A stretch of 64,000 nucleotides of DNA, taken from the NCBI GenBank assembly GCA_001792895.1, contig MARA01000034.1, positions 390,442 through 454,441 of the forward strand, read 5' to 3'. Numbering within the stretch: position 1 is the first letter of the stretch; each line of letters starts with the position of its first letter. The notes below the pieces were generated by a model. The model did not search any database, was not told the DNA's origin, and saw only the letters and a program-made list of their open reading frames with translations. The translations under genes were made by a program, and so were the position numbers. Source of the stretch: Lentinus brumalis (taxonomy: Eukaryota; Basidiomycota; Agaricomycetes; Polyporales; Polyporaceae). Of this stretch, positions 11,551-23,495 are shown piece after piece.

Positions 11551-13675
11551 CCACGACGATGTGGGCTCAATGGCCTAGCACCGAGCCTCCGACCACGACG
11601 CGGACATGGGTAGCCTAGGCAGGGCTGCATAGGGCTGAACACGCCGCCATCATGCATGTGCTCGCTGCGTACAGCGGTCGCTCGGCCGGCCAGACAAATT
11701 CGAATGGGCCGAACCAGGGGCTGGAGGTACAGCTTCGGGTGGGGAGATCTGCATTCGCAACAGTCGACGTCAGTCGTAACCATATTGTGCCTTCAAACCG
11801 CATGCGTGTCTGTCTCTCAGTTCATATCAGTGATCCAACGCGGGTAAGAAAAGCTGCGAGTATTGCAAGGATTGGAGAAAGATTGAGATCGAGTCACTTG
11901 GATGAGGCCTGGGCGAAGTCGAGACAGCGTGTGGTCAAGAGTAATGACATCTTGGGTATATGTAGGGGAAATGTATGTCTTCAAGACGATTTACGTGATG
12001 CGTGTTCCGTGTTATCCTGCGATGGGTGTAACCTGTTACTGACGAGCAATCAGACCTTCCGCACGTCAGCCGGTAGTTCTGAGTCTTACCTATTCGCAAT
12101 GTCGTTCCGGTCGCGGGTACTTATGGCTTTTCCAGATACTCATGTCGTTCTCAAAGCGATACGCTTCGCCGCGGGTCCCGCATCCCACCCGGCCATGTTT
12201 CGTCGCAGACCGGTGTCTGGGTACGGAAGGTACCTAGCTGGACCGAGGGCCCCGGGGCATTCGCGGATGACGGCGCTCCGAGGTTGTGACCGGGGCCGCA
12301 TCGGGGTCGCCGTAGTCAATTTTGTTGCCAGTGCCAGTGCAACGCGGAGTATGGACGTCCGCAACCATCGTAAATGGCATGTTCTACGCTGGCCGTACTG
12401 TGCATGATCATCCTGAATAAGCATCACCATCCATGTGAGTGTGGGCCCGTTGCGTAGAGGAACATGAACTTTCTGTTGCCATCACTTTATGCGCTCTCCT
12501 GCTGTTTGATGTTTTGGAGTGAAGCACAGATCTGGTACCAGCAGCGCATGTGGACAGTGTGCAAGCGAGGATTCAATGCATGGTGGTTAAGTATAACCTG
12601 CCATAAGTAAACTAGGGACTTCCGGTAACACTTCGATGATCGTATGATGATGTCATTAGGTGATCCAGTATAAAGTGCGGCGTGCTCTGCAGCGAGCCTT
12701 TTCGCGTCCTTTCTCCTTCCCCCACGATGTCCACAGTGAGCACGGGCTTCTCAGCAACGACCAAGAACTGAGCTCACAGGCAAGTTGAAGTACGTCCAAG
12801 CATTCAGATCGAGAAGCACTGCACCAGGCACAGCCAATACCACGAGACATGTCGCAACCCCTTTCCAAGCTAAGCTCTCTCCGAATCTCGAGTTTTTCGA
12901 GGCTCGAGCTCTCCAGACACCGAGGCTTCTCACGTCGGCTATGGTGCCCCGGCATGTCGGCGAGTGATCGCTGACTTTTGATTGTATAGTAGCGGGAGGC
13001 GCCAGCAGGATAGGACGCATACAACCAGATACAACCAGGCTATGCAGCGAGTGGTGAGTCCTCTGTTGGTGTTTTGGGTGGCAAGGGTGGAATGCGGGGG
13101 ATGGAACGATGGCGCTGGTGGCGGAAGCTAAGGCCTGAGCTCAGGCCTGAGTGGCGATCGTTGCGACTGAAAACTTGCACCCCGTTTCTCCATTCCGACG
13201 ACTTCCAATCGATGGAGGTGACTTCCAAGTCGGCATATCCCCAGCCTCCGCAAGTCGCTTCGAGCATACCGTATGTTGCGCTCGCGCTCTCGGATCGCGC
13301 TCAGCGGAACATCGTGGCGCCCTGTGAGGCGCAGGCGGGGACGGAAGACGTGGGGCTGCGAGGCGGTTCGGACTAGGCGAGTCAGAGGAGGTCAGAGGCT
13401 ACCGGACGGGCTTGGGACGAGAGATGGCCGCTCAAAGTATGGCCTCGCGGCATGCAGACCGACATGTGAGCGTTCTCGGCGCGTGGCCGTGGCCTTAAAC
13501 TCTGGCCAATTCCCCCCGCCTGCCCTGGCCTCCTTCCCTCCGTTCTCGTCCTCCCTTTTCCGTTCCTTTCCTGGGGCTCTGCACTCGCGCTCCGCGAGCT
13601 CAGGCCATATACTCGGACTCTCCCGTTTCCCGTGGCATCCGCTCCTTCACGCTCTACGCTTGACTGACTTCTGCC
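11551..13675. other. Intergenic; promoter of the GH5 gene at its right end
   Basis: A 251-codon open frame (11652-12407, +) has no recognisable motif or codon pattern and I do not call it a gene. An 18-base perfect palindrome (AGGCCTGAGCTCAGGCCT) lies at 13131-13148. The last 200 bases are pyrimidine-rich, as is common upstream of highly expressed fungal genes. Confidence 0.5.
13506..13510 (+). promoter_or_regulatory. CCAAT box upstream of the GH5 gene
   Basis: CCAAT followed by a CT-rich tract, about 165 bases upstream of the ATG at 13676. Position and composition fit a fungal CCAAT/CT promoter; binding is not shown. Confidence 0.4.
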
Positions 13676-16600
13676 ATGTCTGTGTTCAACCAGTATGAGC
13701 ACCCGCGGGAGAGTCTTGTCGACTCGACCGTCTCCGGCACCCCTCGCGGCTCTGCATACCTCGCACCTCCATTTAGTCTCCAGCCCGACCGCTCGCAGAC
13801 CTCAACGCCTGGCGACTCCTCCCCATTCCTACGCGGACCGAAGGAGAACTACAGCAACGATTCGCAAGATGAGTTCCCCACACGCCCGCTCTACAAGCGT
13901 CCCTGGTTCTGGGTCGCTGTCGCCGGCGGCGTCGCTGTAGTCGTCCTCGCTGTCGTCCTCCCCGTCTACTTTGTCGTCATCAAGCCTAATCAGAATCATT
14001 CTACCTCCGGCAACGCCGCGTCCTCGTCGGGCTCAGGCGACTCCGGCTCATCAGGGAACCCTGGACCAAGCGACAACGGCAACGGGTCTGGGAAGCCGCA
14101 GAGCGCTATCTCGACGGGCGGGGACGGAAGCACGGTCACGAAGGACGACGGCACGACCTTCACGTACAAGAACTCCTTCGGTGGATATTGTGAGTGTTCG
14201 CTTTCGGTCGTGTTCCTCTTCCCCTCTCCACTCCCAAACGCGCGACGATGACGACGGTCTGGTACGCCTCCATTCTCGCTGGCTTGTATGACGCTGGCGA
14301 GGGCATCATGAGAGGGTTTCGATTGTGGCCGAGCGTTTCTCATCCCGAGCTGCGTATCGGACGCTTTCCATTCCATTCGCGCACGCGCAGGCACGCGCTC
14401 TCTGTGCGAGGCAGTGGCCCAGCTGCCTCCGCGAGACGTTACCCGGCCTCCTCTTCCGTGGAGTCAGACCGGTCGACTGCTGATAGGGGCCGGTCGCGCG
14501 ATATGTGCGTCCCGTATCGGAGCGCGTCTGTATAGGTCTGCGGCATGAGCTTGCCTGAGCGGCCACACGCTGCCGCGCCCGGAGGAGACACCTCCACCGG
14601 CAGTTGTTCATGGTGGCATCACGCGCCCGACTAGCCTTGTTTGCCGTGGCCCGCGCGGGGCCTCGCGTTCTTCAGTGAGACCGGCGCAGTCGTGCGTTAT
14701 TGCGCCCGCGCTCGTTGTGTCGCTGTGTGCACGGCGATCGCTTCGCAGGCTCATGAGAGAGAGTTCACGGGACAGCTGAGCGCGGGGATGTGTGCGCGTG
14801 AGAGACGATTCATCTCGGCCATGTGTCGGGCGTGAACGGAGACAGGCAGACGGTCTCGTGCAGAAGATATTTGTCGGTGCCTGTAGGTGGGCAGCTATAT
14901 CGATGATCATCACTTCAACAATCATGCATGTGTACATAAAGACTAAACACTGATCATCGCTTTCCTCCACAGGGGTCACGAACACCGCCGACCCGTTCGA
15001 CAACTCCGCGCGCGCAAACTCATGGACACCCGCGCTCAACGAGACCTGGACGTGGGGGAAAGATCGTGTCTGGGGTGTGAACCTCGGCGGGCTGTTCGTG
15101 CTCGAGCCGTTCATCGTGCCGAGCTTGTACGAGCAGAACGTCGGCGCGGTGGACGAGTGGACGCTGAGCACGCTCCTGGGCGACAAGCTCCAGCAGACGC
15201 TCGAGGACCACTATAACTCGTTCATCACCGAGGAAGACATCGCGCAGATCGCAGGCGCAGGTTTGAACTGGGTCCGACTGCCGATTCCGTTCTGGGCAAT
15301 CGAGAAGTGGAATGATGTTGGCGTGGACGGGACGGGCGCGAAGATTTCGGAGCCGTTCCTGGCTCGTACATGTTGGAAGTGAGTCTCGACGAGCTGTGGC
15401 CTGGCACATTTATCTGACGTGTCGGTGCTCTGTACTCAGGTACATCCTGCGTGTGCTCGGATGGGCGCGCAAGTACGGCATTCGCGTCAACCTCGACCTG
15501 CACACGGCACCGGGCTCGCAGAACGGGTACAACCACTCTGGCAAGCTCGGGTCGATCAACTGGATGAAAGGCGTCATGGGCCTCGCGAACGCGGAGAGGT
15601 CGCTCGACTATATCCGCATCGTCACCGAGTTCGTCTCCCAGCCCGAGTGGAGGGAGGTCATCCCAATGTTTGGCATCATCAACGAGCCGTACATGCATGA
15701 GATCGGACAGGATCAGGTCCAGTCATTGTGAGTGCTTCCTTTCTGCGTACCAAGGCGGCGCATCCTGATGCTCGATGTGGTGTAGCTACCTGCATGCGTA
15801 CCAGATGGTTCGCTCGATTACTGGTACAGGTGCTGGCAACGGCCCGATGATATCTCTCCACGATGGGTTCGGCGGAGTTGGCGGCTGGGCAGGTTTCCTC
15901 TCTGGTTCTGACCGTGTTGCTCTCGGTGCGTCTTCCTGACCGACATAACTCCTCACTGCCCTGACTCAATACATACCTCAGACGATCACCCATACTTCGC
16001 GTTCAACGGCAACGCGAACCGCGAGCCGCTCAACATCACCGCGGACGGCGACACCACCGGCGGGCTCGGCGGCAAGTGGCCCCTCCAGGCGTGCAACCAA
16101 TGGGGCGCCAGTATGAACACGAGCCGCAAGGCGTTCGGTGTGACAGTCGCCGGCGAGTTCAGCAACGCCATCAACGACTGCGGCCTCTTCGTCGACGGCA
16201 TCTCGCCCTCGGGCACCCCCAACGGCGCGCGTTACGGCTCCGACTGCGACTACTGGGAGAACTGGGAGACGTGGTCGGACGAGACCAAGCAGGGGCTCAT
16301 GAACTTTGCACTCGCGAGCATGGACGCGCTCGGCGACTGGTTCTTCTGGACGTGGAAGATCGGGAACTCTACCGCGGCGAACAGCGTGCGCGCGCCGCTG
16401 TGGTCGTACCAGCTCGGGCTTCAGCAGGGCTGGATGCCGACGGACCCTCGGAAGGCGCCGGGCAAGTGCGACAGCATCGGTGCGAACATGGGGGCGTTTG
16501 ACGGCACGTACGAGTCGTGGATGACTGGGGGTGCAGGTGCGGGCACGATCGCGGCCGCGGCGACGCAGGGGCTCGCCTGGCCCCCAGCGTCGCTCACGGA

Positions 16601-16835
16601 TATCCCTGCGGCGAGCATGTCGTCGCTGCCACAGTATACTGCGACGGGCACGATCTCGACGCTGCCCCCGCCATCGTTCAGCCCGACTGCGACGGTGAGC
16701 GTGGGCAATGGGTGGTTTGACGCGCAAGATAACGCGCCGGTCGTCACTCCCATCGCTGGGTGTGCGTACCCCGATGCGTGGGATGCGGAGGATGCGCAGA
16801 TCCCGGTGTCGGGATGTCTCCCTGCGAAGCGGTGA
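13676..16835 (+). CDS. Membrane-anchored GH5 exo-beta-1,3-glucanase
   Basis: Five exons (13676-14189, 14973-15378, 15440-15727, 15786-15925, 15982-16835) join in phase to 733 residues. Residues 1-75 are cytosolic-type and Ser/Pro-rich, about 77-102 form one transmembrane helix (WFWVAVAGGVAVVVLAVVLP), then a Ser/Gly-rich stalk: a type II anchor. The catalytic domain has the family hallmarks WGVNLGGLFVLEPF, GLNWVRLPIPFWAIE, LDLHTAPGSQNG, the acid/base Glu389 in FGIINEPY and the nucleophile Glu508 in VAGEFSNAINDCG, placing it in the fungal exo-1,3-glucanase group (GH5 subfamily 9, EXG-like). Role: trimming beta-1,3-glucan at the cell surface. The C-terminal 150 residues are Ser/Thr/Pro-rich. Intron 1 is 783 bases, far longer than the other three (about 56-61). 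The intron junctions restore FGGY-W-VTNTADPFD exactly. Confidence 0.93.
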
Positions 16836-17266
16836 GCGCATCAGTGCTAGATATACCCCTCCCTCCCTCTTCTCCATTCTCTTCGCTCCTCCCCGCCTGA
16901 TCCTCAACCTTACACCTCCCACCGTCCGAAGACTCCCCTCAGAGCCGTGCCGCTCGGACTCATTTACGATGACTTATCTTCTTCGCTACGCTCGCTTTCC
17001 CCCCATGTTCTTGGTTTTTCGGTAGTAGTAGCTTCGTGGACATTGACCTTTCCCTCGTACTCGGCTCCAACATGAAGTAACATAGTGTATTGTTGCTCAT
17101 ACGTCTTAAACCCTCGCATATACGGTACGCACGTGGACGTTTTAATCTCACTCGCAAGGGACTTTTGGGGAACGTGTTCGTTCGCTCGACAACGTCCGGA
17201 TTTCTCATGCATGCGTGAGACTGAGAAGGCCTCCTAGTATTGTACAGTGTACCATTATGGACGACA
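16836..17266. other. Intergenic between convergent genes
   Basis: Holds the 3' ends of the GH5 gene (+) and F-box copy 3 (-). No coding sequence seen; short T-rich stretches could serve as 3' processing signals. Confidence 0.5.
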
Positions 17267-18914
17267 CTACGGCCCTCCGTTGATATCAATCTGCAGCAGA
17301 GAGTCGTCGAACGGCATCAGGGGAATGGGGTCGAACCAACCTACGGTCGGCATGTTCGGCACGAACATCAGCCCGACCTGCGCCTCCTCCAATGTCGGGA
17401 TTGAATCGACGAGCCTGCGAGCGATTTCTAGTGTATCCCAGCTGTGTTGATCCTGCAGAGTGCCTCCGAGCAAAATGAGTATCTGGAAATCAAGGTAGAG
17501 CTGAATGTTCTTGATCTCGGGGGCGAGGTTCTTGAACGCGACCACAAGCGCGTTCTGCATATGTGCAACAATGTCAGCACAGTGCCTCCAGGCTCTGTAC
17601 GATGTGGTACAGCGAATATCTCGGCAGGAAGACTCACGGTGATCTTCTCTCGGTCTATCGCCTGAGGCTCGCCCACCAAAGTACGGGGGAGGACAAGCTC
17701 CATCTGCAGCGACTGCACAGTCCGCACCGGAAGCATGCGCAACGCCTCGACGATGCTGTCCTCCGAATGCGCAGGGGCCGTGGTGACGTCCCACTCAAGC
17801 ACCTGGACCTCCAGCACCGTCGGGCGGGTGTCCTCGACGATAGTGCGCAGCTTGTCGAGGTACCACGCGTTTGCGGGGCACGAGCGCACCTGAAGCGTGT
17901 GCACGGGGCCGTCGTGGGCGAGGTAGAACAGACTGCGGAGGTCCCCGGAGCACTGCACGAGTTCCGGCCAGGGCCCGCGGCCGCCCTCGAGGGCCGCATG
18001 TGCCAGTCTGTTCAGGTCGCGGCGCTGGAGGGAGGGCGGGTTGTCGGTGTCGAAGCCTTTGTGCGTGGGCGGGAAGTGGCTGAGCTGGAAGACGTGGAGG
18101 TTCGGGAAGGCAACTAGAAATGGGCGCACGTCGGGGACGTGCGCGGGAAAGGCCAGGTACGCCGCTCCTGGGCAGTCGTTGTAATAGTACATGCGGAAGT
18201 CGCGCATGCGAGGGTACCGCTGTCTGACGGAGTTCAAGGGGATGCTGATGTTGAGCGGGTTCTGGTACTGGTCCTCCTGGTTCCAGTATACCGTCTCGAG
18301 GGTCTCGGCGAAACGTGCGAGGCGCGTTACGGGATGCACGGCGAGCGCACTGGTGGGGGTGTACCGCTGGACCTTCGAGACGACGTTGATGTTTACTGTG
18401 ACTAGGGGGAAGCCAAGTGTTGCATCATTTGCCAGGTATATTTTCTCGGCTCCTCGAGGGAAAGCTCCTTGATGGTAGAGAGACGCTCGATAGCGGCTCG
18501 AATCTGCCCACTCTTCAGGAGCGGTTCTGGGGCATTGAGGTGGAGAACCTCTAGCGAAAGCGTGGGATGTGCCAACAGCCGCAGGAGCGCTTTCTTCCAC
18601 TCACTGGCGTCGGAGTCGGGAGGAGAAGAGCCGTCAAGGGAAGCGGTGATGCGCAACTCTCGCAGAAATGCGAAGTAGAGGTTGCTGTTGGAGAACGTGA
18701 ACTGGACGAAGGATATGACATCGCGTTCGTGTCGAAGCTCGACGCCCTCTCCGATGAGACGCCTCGCGCACTCGTCCCGAAGTGCGTGGCATGTCGACAT
18801 CAGAGGGCATAGCGTTCCCGAGTCGCAGTGTGTTATCACGTCGATGAAGACGTCAAGCGGCAGCGCAGAATCGCCGAAGCCATGGTAAGAGGCGTAGGCT
18901 GGTGACTCTGACAT
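17267..18914 (-). CDS. F-box/LRR-like protein, copy 3
   Basis: Starts at 18914 with a degenerate F-box (LPLDVFIDVITHCDSGTLCP then LMSTCHALRDECARRL) followed by leucine-rich-like repeats and WPELVQCSGDLRSLFYLAH. Intron 17555-17637 (83 bases, GTGAGT...GCAG) joins REKIT to NALVVAFKNLAPEIKN in phase 0; the stop is at 17267. The frame breaks once: GCTTCCCCCTAG stops at 18402, while a sixth C in the run complementary to 18405-18409 would continue as LVTVNINVV and give about 521 residues. With every other element intact, this is either a recent null allele or a base-call error. Homologues act as substrate receptors in SCF ubiquitin ligases; the substrate is unknown. Paralogous to the copies at 6.3-8.7 kb, which share CSGDL and downstream leucine spacing. 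Confidence 0.75.
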
Positions 18915-20032
18915 GGTACGCTGTCTGCGAGATGATTACACAACTGTGGAATGAGCATTATTGGCCCTCACCTCTCCCTTCTGCTTGCGACCTGACTGCT
19001 AGCTGGTAGATCTGCAGTATATCAGTCCTGAGCCATCAGTCGGAGAGTGGGATGGATTCAAGTTGTTCTGCAAAGCAATCGATCGTGCACCGTCTGATGA
19101 GATAAAGTCAGTGCGTGGGTAGGATGGGAACTTTGGGAAGCATACCGTTCTTCATCGGCAGCCGGGCCGATCATAATTAAGGCGAGCTTGAGCAACTCGA
19201 TGATCAGGATGAGGCTGAGAATAACCGGAGGAAACTTGAGATGGTAGGATCGACTGCCGTAGGAGAGTACAGACCCTAGAAGCGTTCACGACCGCAGACA
19301 GGAGTTTTTTTTTCGGCAGTCGCTCTATGGCCATACCATACTTAGTTACTTCGATCCCGCCAGGCTGAGAGCGCAACATACTGCTGTTATAGCACAGAGC
19401 ATTGACATCGTAGATGTCGCGAAAATTTCGAATGGCATGAAGCATCGATCCACAAGGCTACACAATGTACGGGTGAGCCTCAGCCAAGTTAACAACCCGG
19501 GTCAAGCGAGCATTCTCAACGTTCGTATCGAGTCAACACTCATTGCTGCACACTTCAATGCACAAAACTCGAACTGACCTGGGTATATTGCCACAAAGTA
19601 TTAAAGTCGAGAGGAGGAGGAGGAGACAAGGGGCGGAGTCCAAGAGGAGACCGGACTCCGGTCCGTGCACGGCATTCGCCGTTCTAGTCCATTTGGCACT
19701 TCCGATATCCTTTCCGGGTCTCTCAGCAAATTCTCGTGGTCCTGGAGTCCCTCGGTGCACAGAGGGCATAGAAAGAACGCTTCAATCACGCCGCGGGAGA
19801 TGTACAAATGACCGTGGAGTGGAGTCTTTGTCCGGCGGACCGAGTAGACGTAAAGCTGGCTGCCGTGTGCGAGTGGAGAGACAGCATCACCGACGGAAGC
19901 AGAAGGCCAGGGGGTTGACCAGTCTCCTGCGCTGGAGGTACCGATACATACCGCGATAAAGATACGTACACAAGCTCGGATGATCACCACTAGATACTCT
20001 TGCACCTCCATCCGCACTGTCCGCCTCTCAAC
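18915..20032. other. Intergenic, nothing recognised
   Basis: Open frames of 97-138 codons exist on both strands but overlap each other and show no motif. A T9 run occurs near 19310. Confidence 0.5.
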
Positions 20033-21404
20033 TCACACATCCTTCGCAACGTCGCCAACCCTGCACTCCTCCGCGAGCTGCTGAAACCGCTCCCACTGCG
20101 CCTTTGACATCTCGTAGCTCTCCGCACCGGCAGGGAAGCTGCGCTCCCGCACCGCCTCGGAATACGCCCGGATGCCCTTCTCGACCTCCGACTTGACGTC
20201 TGCGAACCGCCGCACGAACTTCGCCTGGTGCCCGTGCCACGTCCCCATGAGGTCGTCCCACACAAGAACCTGCCCGTCCGTTCCCGAACCAGCCCCGATA
20301 CCGATAGTGGCCGCATGCCGCAAGCGCTGTGTGATGTACGTTCCGAGCGCATGCGGGATCGCCTCGAGCACCATTGCGAACGCGCCCGCCTCCTCGAGCG
20401 CAAGTGCACTCTTCAGCACGCCCAACGCACTCTCCGCATCGCGCCCCTGCATGCGGTACCCGGAGAGTGCAACATGGCGCTGCGGGAGGAGGCCGACATG
20501 CGCCATGACGGGAATACCAACGCTCGTCAGCCGACGGACGGTGTCCACGAGCTCCAGCCCGCCCTCGAGCTTGACCGCGTCCGCACCGCCCTCGCGGACG
20601 ATGCGCACGGCATTGCGCACGGCCTCCTCGGGGCTGGCAAGGTACGTCCCGAAGGGCATGTCCGCGACGAGGAGGGGCGCGTGCGAGCCGCGGGCGACGG
20701 CGCGGATGTGGTGGAGCATCTCGTCGAGCGTGAGGCGGGTCGTGGAGTCGTACCCGAGGCAGACCTGCGCGAGCGAGTCGCCGACGAGGGTGATGTCGAC
20801 GCCGTGCGTCTCGCAGGCGCGCCCGGTGGGGAAGTCGTAGGCGGTGAGCATGGTTATTGGCGTCCGGGATGCGCGGAGGGCGTGCAGGTGCTGGATTGTG
20901 ACCTTCTTTCGTGGTGCAGCTGCAGATCAATGGATGTCAGCAAACGAAGGAGTCAAGGGCTGACCAACATGATGTTGCTTAACCACAGTTTAACTGATTC
21001 CGGGCCGTTCGCCTTCCACTGAGCGGGCGAGCGGCACCGTGCCTCATGCCCGGTCGCTTTGCGACGATCGGACATCATCGAACGTGCTGCCCTAGAGCCC
21101 GCCGTAGATTGCATAGAGATCCCGGGCATTGTCGTAAGGGGATGGATGCAAAGCGTTTGATAAGGAAGCTTCCTTGCCTTGATGCGGCACGCGGCACAAT
21201 GCAGCGATCGGCTTGCGGACAAAGTCCTTCTCCCGACATGAGGTTAAGCAGAGAAGACTTACCAGTACCCACGACCTGGCGCTCCTCCGGTCTCGCACTC
21301 ATCCATCTCCGCGAGCATGCGCGAAAGGGGTCGTAAAGTGACGCCGAGAAATCGAGGAGCTGCTTCGGGCGCTGCGCCCTCTTCGCCATCCTGGCACTGA
21401 ACAT
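20033..21404 (-). CDS. ECM31: Ketopantoate hydroxymethyltransferase
   Basis: PanB-type enzyme of pantothenate synthesis, transferring a hydroxymethyl group from methylene-tetrahydrofolate to 2-oxoisovalerate. Exon 2 (20033-20919) has the whole family signature: KKVTIQHLHAL, ITMLTAYDFPTGR, VGDSLAQVCLGYDSTT, ADMPFGTYLASPEEA, GADAVKLEGG, VMAHVGLLPQRH, MVLEAIPHALG and TIGIGAGSGTDGQVLVWDDL. Exon 1 (21263-21404) encodes 47 basic, Ser-rich residues (MFSARMAKRAQRPKQLL to RRWMSARPEE), a likely mitochondrial presequence. The join uses a perfect GTAAGT donor and restores VVGT-A-APRKKVTI in phase, total 342 residues, normal for fungi. The intron is 343 bases, unusually long. If exon 1 were wrong, the first in-frame Met of exon 2 (20851) would lose conserved KVTI residues, so I prefer the spliced start. 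Confidence 0.92.
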
Positions 21405-21942
21405 CTTGCCTGTCCGGAAGGTCGTGGTCAACGTCAACGTTTGCAGCAGAGAAAGACGAGTGTTGTGAGGGGTCCGATCGAGAGCAGGTGTCTTGCACTG
21501 ACCGGAAAAACTGGCCGCCGTCGCTCCGAGGCAAACTGACAAAGACGACGCTCCTCCCCACTGGTACTTAGTACTTACTCCCGCGTCGCATACCTAGGCC
21601 GAATCGTGCAAGGCCGACCGCTCCGGCTATACAAGTTGTACTGAATGGCACGACTCACTAGGCAGTTCCGACTTTGCGGGTTGCACATGGGGCAATGTAC
21701 CTTCCGATAATCAGACACCGCCATCTCCAGTCCCGGTTGCCGGTCCTAGCTGAAGCTTTCGTGAACATCGGGGGCGCGATACAACAGAGTTCGTGAGTAC
21801 AGTTGTGGTAAGGAAGGTCTGCGTACGACAGGTACGAAAGGCAGATGGTGGCCCACAGCAAGTTAGAGCAGGAGGAGGCTGGAGGAGGATACAGCAGTAC
21901 GATATGCGGGGCTGTAATTCTTGCCTGTTACAACCTCTCACA
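21405..21942. other. Intergenic, nothing recognised
   Basis: Promoter side of the pantothenate gene and upstream flank of the second tRNA. No TATA box or coding sequence identified. Confidence 0.45.
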
Positions 21943-22014
21943 GCCCTTATAGCTCAGTGGTAGAGCGCGCCACTCGTAATGGTGAGGTCGGTTGTTCAAT
22001 CCAGCCTGAGGGCA
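21943..22014 (+). tRNA. tRNA-Thr (anticodon CGT), copy 2
   Basis: All 72 bases are identical to the copy at 10336-10407, including the T-A pair in the T stem, while the flanks share no similarity. Same cloverleaf, no intron. Confidence 0.93.
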
Positions 22015-23189
22015 GTCTCCTATGTGCTCCATATTTTGCAGCCAACCCATGAGATCATGACAGATTTCCTCGGCTTCCTGGTCAATATTCAAGCTCAAGA
22101 GCCACTAGGGTCACCTCGGTGTACAACATATTTACCTTTTTGTAATGTGTTTGCAACTAGTCAAGTGCCGCTGGTGGTGGCTCGAACCTTGCGTGCGTGA
22201 CAACAGCTCAGGTGGGCGTGAAGGGCATAGAGTACAAGGTACAGATCGCATCAATTACGCCACATTCACTGAGACGACGGCGACTAAGTATGTACAGGGC
22301 ATGTACATAGCGAACAATGTTCGGTCTCAAACATTCCGTGCTGGACGAGCGCGATGTCCTTCAAGGCAAGCTTCGCGCATTTCCAGCACAAGAGAGAGAT
22401 GTGGTCTCCATACTACACAGCCAACATAGGGCTAGTGGTGAAGCAGACTCGGCATATCATGACATGGGAACATCGTCGAATCCTTTCTAGCTGTTCCATG
22501 TCCTCCGAAGAGTGTTGGCCTGCAGAACCACATGGGGCTGTCAAGCTCCTTGGACTGGAGGCTGGAGATCAACGCGCCGTGGTCCTGATAAGCTCAAGCT
22601 CGGGATGAGAGCGCGGACAGGACTCCAATCTGGAGGGACCATGGTGGTACTTAGCAACCTTGCACACCAGGTAATATGTCTTGACGTTACTCGCGTCGAC
22701 GTAGAGAAGTGATAACGGTTCCGCGTGCACTGCTGACGAGGTCAAATTCATCCTGAGCGAGGGCCCGAAGGACTCAAGTTGAGTGGAGCCGGGGAGAACC
22801 GTGAATTTCGGGACAGGACGGGTGGTACGATACGAGCTTCAATCATGATGGAGGTGACCTTGCACACAAGATAACACTTTGTTATGATGCCGCATGTCGA
22901 CTCAACCGCCTCGGCAGGCCGGCTAGCTGCTTCAAGGCTGCGTTGTTGAGTATACATCAACTTTGAGTCAATACTAGCACTAGGCGTAAGTACTGTCCCC
23001 GAGACCTCTCTGATTCGCTTTCCTGGTGGGCAAAATCAACTGGAAGCACGGTGTAAGCAAATGAACCCCACATCCGAGTCTACACTTCGGCGTCAGCTGC
23101 TGTCCGAAGGCTCCGAACATTGTAATCAACGCGACTTACCAATTCCGAGGACCTCGACTCGGACCTCTTAGGAACCCACGCCATGGCAT
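22015..23189. other. Intergenic, nothing recognised
   Basis: No open frame above 94 codons and none with a motif. It lies between the tRNA and the first secreted-protein gene. Confidence 0.5.
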
Positions 23190-23495
23190 TCAGCAGTTGT
23201 GTATGCCGTGCGTGCAGGTCGTGCAGAACGCGCCGCCCAGCCCATCCTCGGCGCAACACGCGTATTCCTGTCCGTACGTGGACTTGCAATACGTGTTTGG
23301 GAGGGGCAAACCAGGGCCGCCGGCGTTCGCGTTCGTACAGCCGTCGTTGCGGGGGAGGAGCGAACCGTCGACCTCGCGCAGCTCGATCGAGCCGTCGGCG
23401 CGGCGGCATTGATTGCGCTTGAAGGAGGGGTTCGCGGTGCTCGTGAGCACGAGGGCGAGAACGGCGAAGGCGGTAGTCAGGGAGAGGATCTGCAT
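23190..23495 (-). CDS. Small secreted Cys-rich protein, family A copy 1
   Basis: A single exon of 101 residues. Residues 1-20 (MQILSLTTAFAVLALVLTST) form a signal peptide; FKR just after it could be a Kex2-type cut. The mature part has eight cysteines in the order C-C-C-CC-C-C-C and ends GGAFCTTCTHGIHNC. I do not recognise a named family. A second copy at 34213-34526 keeps all eight cysteines and the motifs QCRRADG, NAGGPG, and FCTTCTHG. The compact disulfide-rich design suggests an extracellular, possibly effector-like or surface protein; this is inference. TATA box 126 bases upstream of the ATG. Confidence 0.82.
   Translation of the reverse strand: MQILSLTTAFAVLALVLTSTANPSFKRNQCRRADGSIELREVDGSLLPRNDGCTNANAGGPGLPLPNTYCKSTYGQEYACCAEDGLGGAFCTTCTHGIHNC

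Noticed and set aside
11652..12407. 251-codon frame on +
   Set aside because: No motif, no coding-like composition, no splice-supported extension.
15978..16922. 314-codon antisense frame over the GH5 exon
   Set aside because: Shadow of the high-GC catalytic exon; no motifs.
20028..20930. 300-codon frame overlapping the PanB gene
   Set aside because: It is the shifted-frame shadow of the conserved PanB exon; arginine-rich without motifs.
20953..21222. 89-codon frame as PanB exon 1
   Set aside because: No donor gives the needed phase; the GTAAGT donor at 21262 fits exactly.
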